Positions 1 to 8,777 of a stretch of 64,000 nt of DNA are shown here, piece by piece. The stretch is from DAOUKH01 sp965261455 (GTDB lineage Bacteria; Chloroflexota; Dehalococcoidia; SHYB01). The number at the start of each line of letters is the position of its first letter. Positions within the stretch are counted from its first letter, which is position 1. The translations under genes were made by a program, and so were the position numbers. Where the stretch lies: positions 1,488,001 to 1,552,000 of the forward strand of contig OZ253453.1 of NCBI GenBank assembly GCA_965261455.1, given 5' to 3'. A model generated the notes under the pieces. It was not told the DNA's origin, did no database searches, and saw only the letters and a program-made list of their open reading frames with translations.

Positions 1-62
1 ACCGTTGGGCGTGTCGGAAGACATCCCAGCAAGGGTAACAAAAGGAAGCGGCGTCGTTCGGG

Positions 63-458
63 CTATTCGGCGCGCGGCGGCGCGGTCGCCGAACCCTTCG
101 CGACGTAGTCCGCGGCGGCGGCCTTCACCGCGTCCGTGACGAGAACGGCGCTGTGCGTCTTCGCCGGCGGCAACCCACCAAGGGCCTCGGCGACATCGGC
201 ACGGGATATCTTGACCGCATCCTCCACGGTCAGGCCGGCAATAAGCTCGCTGATCATGCTGCTCGCGGCGATGGACGTGCTACATCCCTCGACGCGCCAC
301 TTTGCCTCTTCGATTACTCCGCCGCGAACTCGAAGCTGGAGGCGCAGTATGTCGCCGCACGCCGGGTTGGTGATGGAGCCCTCGCCGTCGGGGTCGGCAA
401 TCTCGCCCACGTTACGCGGGTGGCTGAAGTGGTCGAGCAGGACCTCGCTGTACGCCAC
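63..458 (-). CDS. iscU: IscU/NifU-like iron-sulfur cluster scaffold protein
   Basis: A 131-residue protein with the IscU/NifU-N fold signature. It would hold a nascent Fe-S cluster built from sulfur delivered by the cysteine desulfurase encoded just upstream. The first ligand region is NPACGD (Cys34, with the Asp two residues later that speeds cluster release in the family) and the second is EGCSTSIAAS (Cys59). The third ligand, normally the Cys of an H-C-S motif after LPPxK, is Ser103 (LPPAKTHSAVL). Its start lies 19 bases after the iscS stop, so the two are probably one transcript. Family assignment is firm. Whether it still assembles clusters with two cysteines is open. Confidence 0.88.
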   Translation of the reverse strand: MAYSEVLLDHFSHPRNVGEIADPDGEGSITNPACGDILRLQLRVRGGVIEEAKWRVEGCSTSIAASSMISELIAGLTVEDAVKISRADVAEALGGLPPAKTHSAVLVTDAVKAAAADYVAKGSATAPPRAE

Positions 459-477
459 GGCGCCCCTCCGCCAGCCG

Positions 478-1677
478 CTATGTCAGAGGGCGCGGACCGT
501 TCTTGGGGTTCCGCACGCTCTCGATGACGCCGGGCAGGGTATCGATCACGTAATCGATCTCTTCCCGCGTGTTCTCCGGGCCGAGGGTCAGGCGCAGGGC
601 GCCGATGGCGAGGTCCGCCGGCACGCCAAGCGCCATCAGCACGTGCGACGGATCGAGCGAGGCGGTGCGGCAGGCGCTGCCCGTCGAGGCCGCGATTCTC
701 GCGTCGTCGAGGGCCATCAGCGTCCACTGCGAGTCGGTGCCGTCGAACGAGAAGTTGACGTTATTGGGCAGCCGCCGGTCCTCGGAGCCGTTCAGGTGCG
801 CCCCAGGGATGCGCTCGCGCACTCCTTCGATGAGGCGGTTGCGAAGTCCAAGGACGTGCTCCCGGTTCGAGTCGCGTTCCTCGACTGCGATGGAAAGAGC
901 GCGGGCCAGCCCGACGATCCCCGCGATGTTCTCCGTCCCCGCCCGCCGGTTACGCTCGTGACTGCCGCCCACCTGTTGCGACTCAAACGGCGTCGCCCGC
1001 CGGAGGTAGAGCACCCCGACTCCCTTCGGCCCATTGAACTTATGCGCCGAGAGGCTGAGGGCATCGACGCCGAGCGTATCGACGTCCAGGTCAAGGTAAG
1101 AAGCGCCCTGCACCGCGTCGGTGTGGAAGACGATCTGAGCACCGAGCTGCTTCGACTTCGCCTCGACCAGCCGAGCAATATCGGCGATGGGCTGCACCGT
1201 GCCCACCTCGTTGTTGGCGAGCATGATGCTGACGACGGTCGTGCGCTCGCCGATCGCCCGTTCGAGGTCGTCCAAGTCCACCAACCCGTCGGAGTCGACG
1301 GGGAGGTAGGTCACCTCAAAGCCAAGCTTTTCAAGCGTGTGGCAGGCGTGGAGCACGGCGTGGTGCTCCACGCTCGTCGTGATGACGTGGTCGCCGTGCT
1401 CGCGCAGGGCCAAGGCGGCGCCGCGAACGGCGGCGTTGTCCGACTCGGTGCCGCCGCTGGTAAAAATCACCTCGCTGGGCTTGCACCCTAGCGCCTCGGC
1501 GACGATGGCGCGGGCGTTCTCCATCGCCTGCCGGCACTCCTGCGCCGGCCCGTACATACTCGAAGCGTTATAGAAGCAGTCGGAGAAGAAGGGCAGCATC
1601 GCCTCGACGACCTTGGGATGCGCCGCGGTCGTCGCGGCATGGTCCAAGTAGATAAACCGGTCCTGCTCTTGCTCCAT
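478..1677 (-). CDS. iscS: Cysteine desulfurase (IscS/NifS family, PLP-dependent)
   Basis: Removes sulfur from L-cysteine as an enzyme-bound persulfide for Fe-S assembly and possibly tRNA thiolation. From this start it is 399 residues, close to the usual ~400. Visible motifs are LDHAATT near the N-terminus, His105 in SVEHHAV, the PLP lysine in SAHKFNGPKG (Lys213) and the persulfide cysteine in TGSACRTAS (Cys336). The open frame reaches a TTG at 1740, but that TTG is the -35 box of a good promoter (1711-1740). The ATG at 1677 follows a purine-rich stretch and starts the conserved sequence, so I use it. Followed directly by the iscU-like gene. Confidence 0.95.
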   Translation of the reverse strand: MEQEQDRFIYLDHAATTAAHPKVVEAMLPFFSDCFYNASSMYGPAQECRQAMENARAIVAEALGCKPSEVIFTSGGTESDNAAVRGAALALREHGDHVITTSVEHHAVLHACHTLEKLGFEVTYLPVDSDGLVDLDDLERAIGERTTVVSIMLANNEVGTVQPIADIARLVEAKSKQLGAQIVFHTDAVQGASYLDLDVDTLGVDALSLSAHKFNGPKGVGVLYLRRATPFESQQVGGSHERNRRAGTENIAGIVGLARALSIAVEERDSNREHVLGLRNRLIEGVRERIPGAHLNGSEDRRLPNNVNFSFDGTDSQWTLMALDDARIAASTGSACRTASLDPSHVLMALGVPADLAIGALRLTLGPENTREEIDYVIDTLPGVIESVRNPKNGPRPLT

Positions 1678-1710
1678 ACGCGCCGATCCGCCCCCTTCGA
1701 GCGTGCCGCC

Positions 1711-1740
1711 ATCGTAGCACCGCCCCAAGAGAAGGGTCAA
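1711..1740 (-). promoter_or_regulatory. Sigma70-type promoter of iscS-iscU
   Basis: On the minus strand TTGACC (1740-1735), an 18-base spacer and TACGAT (1716-1711) precede the ATG at 1677. This placement excludes the longer iscS reading frame. Confidence 0.55.
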
Positions 1741-1769
1741 CGAACCCGGCGCCGGGCTACGGCGCTATC

Positions 1770-3215
1770 CTAGACCGGCAAGATCAATCCCAGGCCCCGA
1801 GCCACGCCTTCGCCATAGGCCGGGTCGGCTTTCCGGAAATGGCTGATCTGGCGCTGCTGGATCTCCTCGGGAACCGACTGCATAGCCCGCACGAGGTTGT
1901 CGATCAGCCGTTGCCGTTGATCCGGTGTCATGAGTCGAAAGAGATCGCCTGCCTGGGTGTAGTCATCGTTCCCCGCGCGGTGATCGTAGCGGTCCGCATC
2001 GCCCTCGATCTCGAGCGGCGGCTCTAGGGCTCCGGTTTGTACGGGCCCGCCAAAGCTGTTGGGCTCGTAGTTCACCGCGCCGCCGTCGTTTCCGTCGAAC
2101 CGCATCGCGCCGTCGCGGTGATAGGAGTGCACCGGACAACGGGCACTGTTGACCGGCAGCGCCTCGTAGTTCACGCCCAGACGGTAGCGGTGCGCGTCCG
2201 CATAGGAGGCGATGCGGAATTGAAGCATCTTGTCGGGGCTGTGGCCAATCCCAGGGACTTGATTGGCGGGAGAGAACGTGGACTGTTCGACTTCCGCGAA
2301 GTAGTTGTCCGGGTTCCGATTGAGCTCGATGACGCCCACTTCCATGAGGGGGTACTGGCCGTGAGGCCAGACTTTGGTGAGGTCAAAGGGATTGTAGGGC
2401 GTGTACCCCGCGTCGGTCTCCGGCATGACTTGGACGAAAACCCGCCACTTCGGGTGGCCGCCCCGCTCAATTGCGTCAAAGAGGTCGGCCTGGTGCGACT
2501 CTCTATCGGCGCCGATGACCGCGGCAGCCTGTTCGTCTGTCAGGAAATCGATCCCTTGAAGCGTCTTCAGGTGAAACTTGACCCAGAACCGTTGATTCGC
2601 CGCGTTGATGAAGCTGTAGGTGTGGGAACCATAGCCGTTCATGTGACGGTACGACTTTGGGATACCGCGGTCGGAGAAGAGCATCGTGATCTGGTGGAGG
2701 CTCTCCGGGGAGAGGGACCAGAAGTCCCACATGGCGGTAGGGTTGCGGAGGTTGGTCTTTGGATCGCGTTTCTGGGAGTGGATGAAGTCGGGGAACTTGT
2801 AGGGGTCGCGCACGAAGAAGACAGGGGTGTTGTTGCCGACGAGGTCCCAGTTCCCCTCCTGGGTGTAGAACTTCATTGCGAAGCCGCGGACGTCACGCTC
2901 GGCATCGGCGGCGCCCCGCTCCCCCGCCACGGTGGAGAACCGGAAGAAACAAGGCGTCTGCTTGCCGACATCGGAGAAGAGGTCCGCCTTCGTGTACTGG
3001 GTGACGTCGCCGGTCACGGTGAGCGTACCGTAGGCGCCCGAGCCTTTCGCATGCACGACGCGCTCCGGAATCCGTTCGCGGTTGAAGTGGGCGTGCTTCT
3101 CGAAGAGTTGCCAGTCCTGGACGAGGAGGGGGCCCCGCGGCCCGGCCGTGAGGCTGTTCTGATTGTCGCCGACGGGAATGCCCGCGGCCGTCGTGATTCG
3201 CGTCTCGTCTACCAT
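1770..3215 (-). CDS. katA: Monofunctional heme catalase (small-subunit clade)
   Basis: Breaks down hydrogen peroxide in the cytoplasm. At 481 residues it has the length of the small-subunit (clade 3) enzymes. The catalytic His55 lies in RVVHAKGSGAYG, Asn128 in VGNNTPVFFVRDP, and the heme-ligand Tyr338 in the box FRIASYADAHRYRLG (R334-x3-Y338). No NADPH-site analysis was attempted. A strong ribosome site (AGGAAGGAGGAAA) stands before the ATG. It is convergent with nothing and divergent from the acyl-CoA dehydrogenase at 3443. No clear OxyR or PerR operator was seen in the 227-base divergent gap. Function is secure. Confidence 0.96.
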   Translation of the reverse strand: MVDETRITTAAGIPVGDNQNSLTAGPRGPLLVQDWQLFEKHAHFNRERIPERVVHAKGSGAYGTLTVTGDVTQYTKADLFSDVGKQTPCFFRFSTVAGERGAADAERDVRGFAMKFYTQEGNWDLVGNNTPVFFVRDPYKFPDFIHSQKRDPKTNLRNPTAMWDFWSLSPESLHQITMLFSDRGIPKSYRHMNGYGSHTYSFINAANQRFWVKFHLKTLQGIDFLTDEQAAAVIGADRESHQADLFDAIERGGHPKWRVFVQVMPETDAGYTPYNPFDLTKVWPHGQYPLMEVGVIELNRNPDNYFAEVEQSTFSPANQVPGIGHSPDKMLQFRIASYADAHRYRLGVNYEALPVNSARCPVHSYHRDGAMRFDGNDGGAVNYEPNSFGGPVQTGALEPPLEIEGDADRYDHRAGNDDYTQAGDLFRLMTPDQRQRLIDNLVRAMQSVPEEIQQRQISHFRKADPAYGEGVARGLGLILPV

Positions 3216-3388
3216 CGCGTTTCCTCCTTCCTTCCAAAGGCGCGCCGCGATGCGACGCGGCTCTGCTGCTGAACTTGCAAGATCACTTCATGCATTAAGG
3301 TATACGCCGCAGGCGAGAATGCAGTTCCGGAACGGCGAGCCGCATGAGCCTCAACGGCGACCACCGCCCGCAGCCTCACGCGGCGTTG

Positions 3389-3397
3389 TGCTAGACT
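3389..3397 (+). promoter_or_regulatory. Extended -10 promoter before acyl-CoA dehydrogenase
   Basis: TGC followed by TAGACT gives an extended -10 about 46 bases before the TTG start at 3443. No good -35 is visible. Lies in the divergent gap with catalase. Confidence 0.35.
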
Positions 3398-3442
3398 CAT
3401 GGCGCCCCGCTACTGAAGTGCCGCAGCCTTCGGAGGACTCAG

Positions 3443-4606
3443 TTGGACTACAGCTTCGCTCCCGAACACGACGCCTTTCGCGGCGAGGTCCGCGAGTTTA
3501 TCCAGCGGGAGCTGCCTCCACGCATCGCGGCAGGCGAGGACGCCTACAGCGACGAGAATTTCGACGACGCCATGACCTTCCGGCGAAAGCTCGGCGGGAA
3601 GCGTTGGATCGGCATTGGCTGGCCCACCGAGTACGGCGGCCTTGGCGCCACCCCGATGATGCAGGCCATCTTCCACGAGGAGATGATCTATCTCAACGCC
3701 CCCCTTGACCCCCAAGCGTATCAGGTCGGCCCCGCCATCATCGAATTCGGCGGGGAGGACCTGAAGAAGAAGTTCCTCGCCGCCACGGCCAACCAGGAGA
3801 TCCTCTGGTGCCAGGGCTTCTCCGAGCCCAACGCCGGCTCCGACCTCGCTTCGCTCCAGACCGCCGCGACCGCCGACGGCGACGACTACGTCATCAACGG
3901 CCAGAAGATCTGGACCTCTCAGGCCCACCGCGCCGACTACATTCACATCCTCACCAGGACCGACCCCGACGCGCCCAAGCACAAGGGCATCTCCTACTTC
4001 CTTCTCGACATGAAGACGCCGGGGATCACCATCAGTCCGCTCATAAGCATCGACGACGTCCACCACTTCAACCAGGTCTTCTTCGACAACGTGCGGGTAC
4101 CGAAGGGCAACATGATCGGCGACGAGAACCAGGGCTGGTACGTCGCCATGACCACCCTGAACAACGAACGTTCGGGCATCCGGGACGTGTCCCGCGCGCG
4201 CCGCACCTACGACCGGTTAGTCAAGGCTCTGGGCGAAACGCCGGCCCTCGCGCCCGTCCGCCGCGACCCCATCGCGCGTCACCGGCTGGCGGAACTGGCA
4301 ATTGAGGTGCAGACCAGCCGGACCCTCTCTTATCACGTGGCATGGATGCAGGACAACGGCATCCAGCCCAACAGGGAGGCGTCGATGGCGAAGCTGTTCG
4401 CCAGCGAGCTCCACCAGCGCATCACCAAGGCGGGGCTGGAGCTTCTCGGCCTCTACGGCCAAGCCATGCCCGGCGACCGGTACGCTCCCGTACACGGCGC
4501 AATTCCCTTCGAGTCGTTGAGCAACATAGCCAACACCATCGCCGCGGGCAGCTCCGAGGTGAACCGCAACATCATCGCCACCCGGGGCCTCGGTCTACCG
4601 CGCTAG
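3443..4606 (+). CDS. Acyl-CoA dehydrogenase family flavoprotein
   Basis: A 387-residue FAD enzyme that would oxidise the alpha-beta bond of an acyl-CoA and pass electrons to an ETF. Conserved segments are WPTEYGGLGAT (about 60-70), the flavin/substrate loop QGFSEPNAGSDLAS (124-137), INGQKIWTS, and the C-terminal SSEVNRNIIATRGLGLPR of the FadE-like branch. It begins with TTG, supported by GGAGG nine bases upstream and by alignment of the first residues (MDYSFAPEHDAFR) with family N-termini. It is followed after 11 bases by an alpha/beta hydrolase, probably cotranscribed. The acyl substrate cannot be deduced. Confidence 0.92.
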   Translation: MDYSFAPEHDAFRGEVREFIQRELPPRIAAGEDAYSDENFDDAMTFRRKLGGKRWIGIGWPTEYGGLGATPMMQAIFHEEMIYLNAPLDPQAYQVGPAIIEFGGEDLKKKFLAATANQEILWCQGFSEPNAGSDLASLQTAATADGDDYVINGQKIWTSQAHRADYIHILTRTDPDAPKHKGISYFLLDMKTPGITISPLISIDDVHHFNQVFFDNVRVPKGNMIGDENQGWYVAMTTLNNERSGIRDVSRARRTYDRLVKALGETPALAPVRRDPIARHRLAELAIEVQTSRTLSYHVAWMQDNGIQPNREASMAKLFASELHQRITKAGLELLGLYGQAMPGDRYAPVHGAIPFESLSNIANTIAAGSSEVNRNIIATRGLGLPR

Positions 4607-4617
4607 CCCGCGAGCTC

Positions 4618-5418
4618 ATGGACGCGATCGACTACACCCCGTTCGATATCCCCGAGATCAGCATGATGGCGTTCTACCCGCAGCGGGTGTGGGCGCCGCC
4701 CCCCGACGGCGCCGAGGACGTGATGGTCCCCGCTGCCCCCGGCGTCGCGCTCTCCGCCCGTTTCTACAAACACGACCCGTCCGCTCCCACCATCCTTTTC
4801 TTCCACGGCAACGGCGAGGTCGCCTACATGTACGACGACATCGCCCCGCACTACCATCGTGCCGGCGCCAACTTCTTCGCCGTCGACTTTCGCGGCTACG
4901 GCAGAAGCGGCGGCTCCCCCAGCTTTTCGACCATGATCGGCGACGCCAACGCTTCCTTCGAGTTCGCGAAGGGTAACCTGGAGGAGGCGGGCTTTACCGG
5001 CCCCCTATTCGTGAAGGGCCGCTCGCTGGGGACGCACGCCGCCATCGAGGCGGCGGCCCGCCACGGCACCGAGCTCCGCGGCCTAATCATCGAGAGCGGC
5101 TCGGCGACGATGGACCGAATGGCGGGCCGCTACGGACTCGACCCCGAATCGCCTGCGATCAAGGAAACCCTCCGGCGGCACGAGGAGAAAGTGCGCTCGA
5201 TTACACTGCCACTCCTCATCATCCACGGCGAGCGCGACGATCTCGTGCCGCCCGAAGCCGCAGTGGCGCTGTACGACATGGCGGCCTCGGAGCACAAGGA
5301 GATCGAGCTGATCCCGGGGGCGGGGCACAACGACCTGCTCTGGGTCGGCATGGCGCAATACTTCGGGGCCGTCGCCCGCTTCATCGCTGCGTTCGGCGCG
5401 CCGGATGGGTCCGAATGA
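4618..5418 (+). CDS. Alpha/beta hydrolase (serine hydrolase fold)
   Basis: A 266-residue hydrolase of the BAAT/DAP2-like type. The nucleophile elbow is GRSLGTH (Ser136), the acid lies in HGERDDLVPP (Asp207 or Asp208) and the base in GAGHND (His237). FFHGNGE near residue 62 is the oxyanion region. The frame is open further upstream to 4342, but that part overlaps the acyl-CoA dehydrogenase. The ATG at 4618, 11 bases past the previous stop, is the sensible start. Its stop overlaps the start of the trmI gene (ATGA). Substrate unknown; the neighbour suggests an ester or thioester. Confidence 0.85.
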   Translation: MDAIDYTPFDIPEISMMAFYPQRVWAPPPDGAEDVMVPAAPGVALSARFYKHDPSAPTILFFHGNGEVAYMYDDIAPHYHRAGANFFAVDFRGYGRSGGSPSFSTMIGDANASFEFAKGNLEEAGFTGPLFVKGRSLGTHAAIEAAARHGTELRGLIIESGSATMDRMAGRYGLDPESPAIKETLRRHEEKVRSITLPLLIIHGERDDLVPPEAAVALYDMAASEHKEIELIPGAGHNDLLWVGMAQYFGAVARFIAAFGAPDGSE

Positions 5419-6263
5419 GCACGGCGGACTTCTCCACCAGGTTTGCCGGCCCCTTCGCGGAAGGCGACCTCGCCCTGCTCATCGACAGCCGGGGGCGTCA
5501 GTATCTCATCACCCTCGGCGCGGGACAGGTCTTCCATAGCCACTTTGGCGCCGTCCCCCACGACGAGGTCATCGGGCGTGATCAGGGGGCGCGGGTGCGC
5601 AGCGCGTCGGGGAAAATGGTGATCGCCCTCAAGCCTTCTCTTTCCGACTACGTCATGAATATGCCCCGCCACTCGCAAATCATCTATCCCAAGGACGCGG
5701 CGGCGATCCTCTTCTACGGCGACATGTACCCAGGCGCGACGGTGTTCGAGGCCGGCCTCGGTTCGGGGGCGCTCGCGCTCGCGCTGCTCCGCGCCGTCGG
5801 CCCTGCCGGCAAGCTGATCAGCTACGAAACGCGCCCCGACCCGCTCGTGGGCGGCCCGCGGAACGTGGAGCGCTACCTAGGCGAGAGCCCCAACCACACC
5901 GTCCGCGAGCGCGACGTTTACGACGGTATCGACGAGGACGGACCCATCGACCGGATCGTGCTCGACGTGCCCGAGCCTTGGCGCGTCGTTCCGTCCGCGG
6001 GGGAGCGGCTGCGGCCTGGCGGCATCCTGATCGTGTACCTGCCGACGGTGCTCCAAGTACATCGCGTACACCTCGAGCTCGGCGCGCATCCCGCCTTCGA
6101 GCTGGCGGAGACCTTCGAGCTCATGCAGCGTCCCTGGCACCTCTCGGAATCGAGCGCGCGCCCCGACCACCGTATGGTCGCCCATACCGGCTTCATCACG
6201 CGGACGGTGCGCTGCGAGCCCCGGGCGGAGCGCGATCCTCTCCCAGAGGGAACGGAAGGCTAG
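5415..6263 (+). CDS. trmI: tRNA (adenine-58-N1)-methyltransferase TrmI
   Basis: A 282-residue SAM-dependent enzyme that methylates A58 in the T-loop of tRNA, usually as a tetramer. An N-terminal small beta domain (GDLALLIDSRGRQYLITL) is followed by the Rossmann domain with the SAM loop VFEAGLGSGALALAL (110-124) and the family motif IVLDVPEPW. QIIYPKDAAAIL is the characteristic segment before motif I. The start overlaps the hydrolase stop by four bases, so the two are translationally coupled. The association with lipid-type hydrolases is probably just operon packing. Confidence 0.9.
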   Translation: MSTADFSTRFAGPFAEGDLALLIDSRGRQYLITLGAGQVFHSHFGAVPHDEVIGRDQGARVRSASGKMVIALKPSLSDYVMNMPRHSQIIYPKDAAAILFYGDMYPGATVFEAGLGSGALALALLRAVGPAGKLISYETRPDPLVGGPRNVERYLGESPNHTVRERDVYDGIDEDGPIDRIVLDVPEPWRVVPSAGERLRPGGILIVYLPTVLQVHRVHLELGAHPAFELAETFELMQRPWHLSESSARPDHRMVAHTGFITRTVRCEPRAERDPLPEGTEG

Positions 6264-6369
6264 GATCTGCCCGCGCGCGGAGGGCCGTGCAACGTTGACA
6301 CGGCGGCGCATCCCTTCCTATCCTTCGTTCACCGGGTTACGACGTTGGACTGACCGGCGGAGGTAGACC

Positions 6370-6771
6370 ATGCCCCAGAAGCGCGTCGACATCATGCACC
6401 TCAACGAAGCCCCTTGGGTCCGCGAGGTCGAACCGCAGAAGGGTCCGCGCAAGCTCGGCGCGCAGGTCATCGGCGACCTCGACGAGGGGTTGCGCGCGAT
6501 GATCATCGCGCTTGCGCCGAACAAGCCGGGCAACCTGCACAGCCACTCCCAGGACGAGATCATCCACATCCTGGAAGGCGGCGTGACGATCGGTAAGCGA
6601 GAGCTCGGCCCCGGCCACGTGATGTTCATCAAGGCGGATACGCAGTACAAGTTCGACACCGGCCCCGACGGCGTTCGTTTCATGAACATCCGACCCGGTC
6701 CCGCCAACTACCACATGGTGGGCAAGGAGCCGGTGGCGGAACGGTGGAACGTCGGCAAGGTGAGGTCGTGA
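6370..6771 (+). CDS. Small cupin-domain protein
   Basis: A 133-residue single-cupin protein. The metal motif is HSHSQDEIIHILEG (His57, His59, Glu63) and the second motif includes GPGHVMFIKADTQYKFD, with a Tyr where many cupins have His. GGAGG lies eight bases before the ATG. Function within the superfamily cannot be assigned from sequence. It stands alone after trmI with a 106-base gap. Confidence 0.8.
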   Translation: MPQKRVDIMHLNEAPWVREVEPQKGPRKLGAQVIGDLDEGLRAMIIALAPNKPGNLHSHSQDEIIHILEGGVTIGKRELGPGHVMFIKADTQYKFDTGPDGVRFMNIRPGPANYHMVGKEPVAERWNVGKVRS

Positions 6772-6912
6772 GCGTCGGCGGGCCATCTCGTGAGCGCTCG
6801 TGAGCGTTTGGCGCCATCTCGTGAGCGTTTAACGGCCATTTAGCGGTCGTTGGACCGCGTTTCGTCCGTACTTCGTCCATGGTTGGACCGCGTTTCGTGC
6901 ATGATTGGACGC
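6765..6912. repeat. Cluster of short direct repeats
   Basis: CTCGTGAGCG or a near copy recurs about four times (some within GCCATCTCGTGAGCGTTT), followed by two copies of TTGGACCGCGTTTCGT about 40 bases apart. The cluster overlaps the cupin stop codon and fills the gap to the next gene. It does not resemble the palindromic repeats elsewhere in the window. Confidence 0.6.
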
Positions 6913-6931
6913 GCCGACGCGTGCGGGCGCG

Positions 6932-8440
6932 CTAGCCCTGCTGCTTCGACCACACGCCGGGGGCGCCGGTCCGCCATAGGTCGCAGCGGATGCAGCGCCG
7001 CGCCTCGGCGACGGCCTCGTCTTTCGCGTAGCCCCGCTCGACGAGTTCGAAGGTCACGTTGCGTTGCGGGGCCTCGGCCATGGGCATGGGCGTGACGGGC
7101 TTGCCCTGCGCCGCGATGTCGGCGCGCATCCGCATCTCCGAGCCCGGCGCGGGCGCGAAGACCTCCGAGATATCGCCGTCGCCGCCGAGGAAGCGGTCGA
7201 TAGCGACGGCGGCGCGCTTCCCTTGGTCCATGGCGTCGACGATGCTGCCCGGACCGGTGACCGCGTCGCCGGCGGCGAAGACGCCCTCGCGGTTGGTCAT
7301 ACACGAATCGAGATCGGTGAGGACTCGCCCGCGCGGGCCGAGATCGAGCTTCCAGGAGGCCGGAGCCTCGACTTCGAGGCCCAGCGAGACCAGCACCAGA
7401 TCGGCGGCGATGGTGCGGCGGCTCCCTTCGACGGCGCCCAGCGTCTCGCGGCCCAACTCGTCGGTGGCGACGACTTCGAGGGACTCGGCGGCGACTTCGA
7501 CGCCGCCGCCGGCTCGCCGCACCGCCACGACGCGCATGAGCGGAAGAGTCTCAACACCTTCCGCCTCGGCGTCGGCTATCTCGTGGTCGTGGGCCTCGGC
7601 GGTGGCGCGGTCGGACGGCATGAGGACGGCAACGCGAGCTGCGCCGAGGCGCAGCGCCGAGCGGGCTGCATCCATCGCTACGTTGTCGCCGCCGATCACG
7701 ACAACGCTTGGCGGGGCGCTCCCCAGCCGACCCAAGTTGACGTCACGAAGGAAGGCGGCGGCGTACTCGACGTCTTGGCCCACTTCCCCACCGGGCAAGG
7801 CTGTACCGGAAGGATCGAGGGGCCGCGGCTTCGTCTGACCGACCGCGAGGAGGACGGCGTCGTACTCGTCGATTAGCTCGTCGATCGACTCCACTCGCAC
7901 GCCCGTGCGTACCTCGACCCTCGTGGCGCAAATGAGGCCGATTTCGCGTTCGAGCAGATCGCGGGGAACCTTGTATTCAGGGAGTCCCACGGCGAGCATG
8001 CCGCCGAGCTTTGGCATCGCTTCGAATAGTGTTACGTGGTGGCCGCGGCGGCTGGCAAGGTAGTAGACGGAGGTCAGGCCCGCCGGCCCCGACCCGACGA
8101 CGGCTACGCGCTTCCCCGTCGGCGGGGCCGCGGTGGGACTGGGCCCGCCGGAGCCGTGTTCGGCCGCGGCGCGCTTGACGGCGTTGATAGCGACCGGCGC
8201 CTCCATGATGCCGCGACGGCACCACGGCTCGCAGGGGCGGTAACAGATCAGCCCGCAGACCACGGGGAGGGGAATGGCCTCGCGCACCGTGGCGTGGGCC
8301 TCGGAGAACCGCCCCTCGGCCACGTAGCCCATGTAGCGCGGCACGTCGACCTCCGCGGGGCAGGCGGCGACGCACGGGGCGATCAGGCGCTTGTCTTCCT
8401 CGAACTCCATAGGATCACATTGTGTGGGGCTTTGCGTCAT
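6932..8440 (-). CDS. GltD-like NAD(P)/FAD oxidoreductase with N-terminal Fe-S cysteines
   Basis: A 502-residue flavoprotein of the glutamate-synthase small subunit/NfnB family that moves electrons between NAD(P)H and a partner. The N-terminus carries Cys23 and Cys27 (APCVAACP) and Cys62, 66, 70 and 74 (CGLICYRPCEPWC) for [4Fe-4S] clusters. FAD binding is at VAVVGSGPAGLTS (113-124), a second dinucleotide fold at VVIGGDNVAMDAA, and GVFAAGDAVTGP closes the FAD site. A last Cys pair, RRCIRCD, lies near the C-terminus. No GltB is adjacent, so glutamate synthase is not implied. A partner could be the NAD-linked complex at 13-17.8 kb. The start could also be the Met at 8410. Confidence 0.85.
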   Translation of the reverse strand: MTQSPTQCDPMEFEEDKRLIAPCVAACPAEVDVPRYMGYVAEGRFSEAHATVREAIPLPVVCGLICYRPCEPWCRRGIMEAPVAINAVKRAAAEHGSGGPSPTAAPPTGKRVAVVGSGPAGLTSVYYLASRRGHHVTLFEAMPKLGGMLAVGLPEYKVPRDLLEREIGLICATRVEVRTGVRVESIDELIDEYDAVLLAVGQTKPRPLDPSGTALPGGEVGQDVEYAAAFLRDVNLGRLGSAPPSVVVIGGDNVAMDAARSALRLGAARVAVLMPSDRATAEAHDHEIADAEAEGVETLPLMRVVAVRRAGGGVEVAAESLEVVATDELGRETLGAVEGSRRTIAADLVLVSLGLEVEAPASWKLDLGPRGRVLTDLDSCMTNREGVFAAGDAVTGPGSIVDAMDQGKRAAVAIDRFLGGDGDISEVFAPAPGSEMRMRADIAAQGKPVTPMPMAEAPQRNVTFELVERGYAKDEAVAEARRCIRCDLWRTGAPGVWSKQQG

Positions 8441-8480
8441 TGCGCCAGCGTCCGCCTTCTGAACCTGCCCAGGAGATGGG

Positions 8481-8740
8481 GGCCGGAGGGGAGGGCGGTT
8501 CGCGAACCGCCCCTACGGGAGGGAGGCGCCGGCGGGCGGCGCAGGGTGGCGGGCTTCGATAGGCTTTGGCGGTTGAAAGGGGGCCCCTCACCTCGATCCT
8601 CTCCCGGTGGAGACCCTTGCATTACTGGACTGAATGACGCTAGGAGGCGGACTTTGACTACCCGTGGTGGTTGTAAGGAGGCCCCTCATCTCAATCTTCT
8701 CCCGCTGGGAGAAGAGGCAAGACCTCCCGGCCCCACCCAT
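8481..8740. repeat. Intergenic palindromic repeats (three elements)
   Basis: This 337-base gap has no gene. It holds a GGCGGTTCGCGAACCGCC palindrome with the constant tail CCTACGGGAGGG (8494-8526), and two copies of a second element with CCCCTCA(T/C)CTC(A/G)ATC followed by a TTCTCCCGCTGGGAGAA hairpin (about 8571-8615 and 8665-8737). The 8665 copy is nearly identical to the one at 54434-54520. No ORF of quality was seen. Confidence 0.75.
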
Positions 8741-8777
8741 GTTTGGGCCTGCGGGCGGGTTGCGCAGAAGAGACCCC

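Noticed and set aside
1..24. Possible start of another minus-strand gene (ATG at 24 reading MSSDTPNG) after the iscU-like gene.
   Set aside because: Only eight codons are in the window and no ribosome site is clear; a tRNA-thiolase gene would fit the context but nothing in the sequence shows it.
136..1491. Long plus-strand open frame across the Fe-S genes.
   Set aside because: Antisense to iscS and iscU, with no recognisable domain; typical of GC-rich DNA.
6932..8440. Glutamate synthase small subunit as a firm assignment.
   Set aside because: No large subunit is adjacent and many related flavoproteins serve other partners.
8441..8777. Small genes in the gap before the HNH gene.
   Set aside because: All frames run through palindromic repeats and have no ribosome site or conserved pattern.
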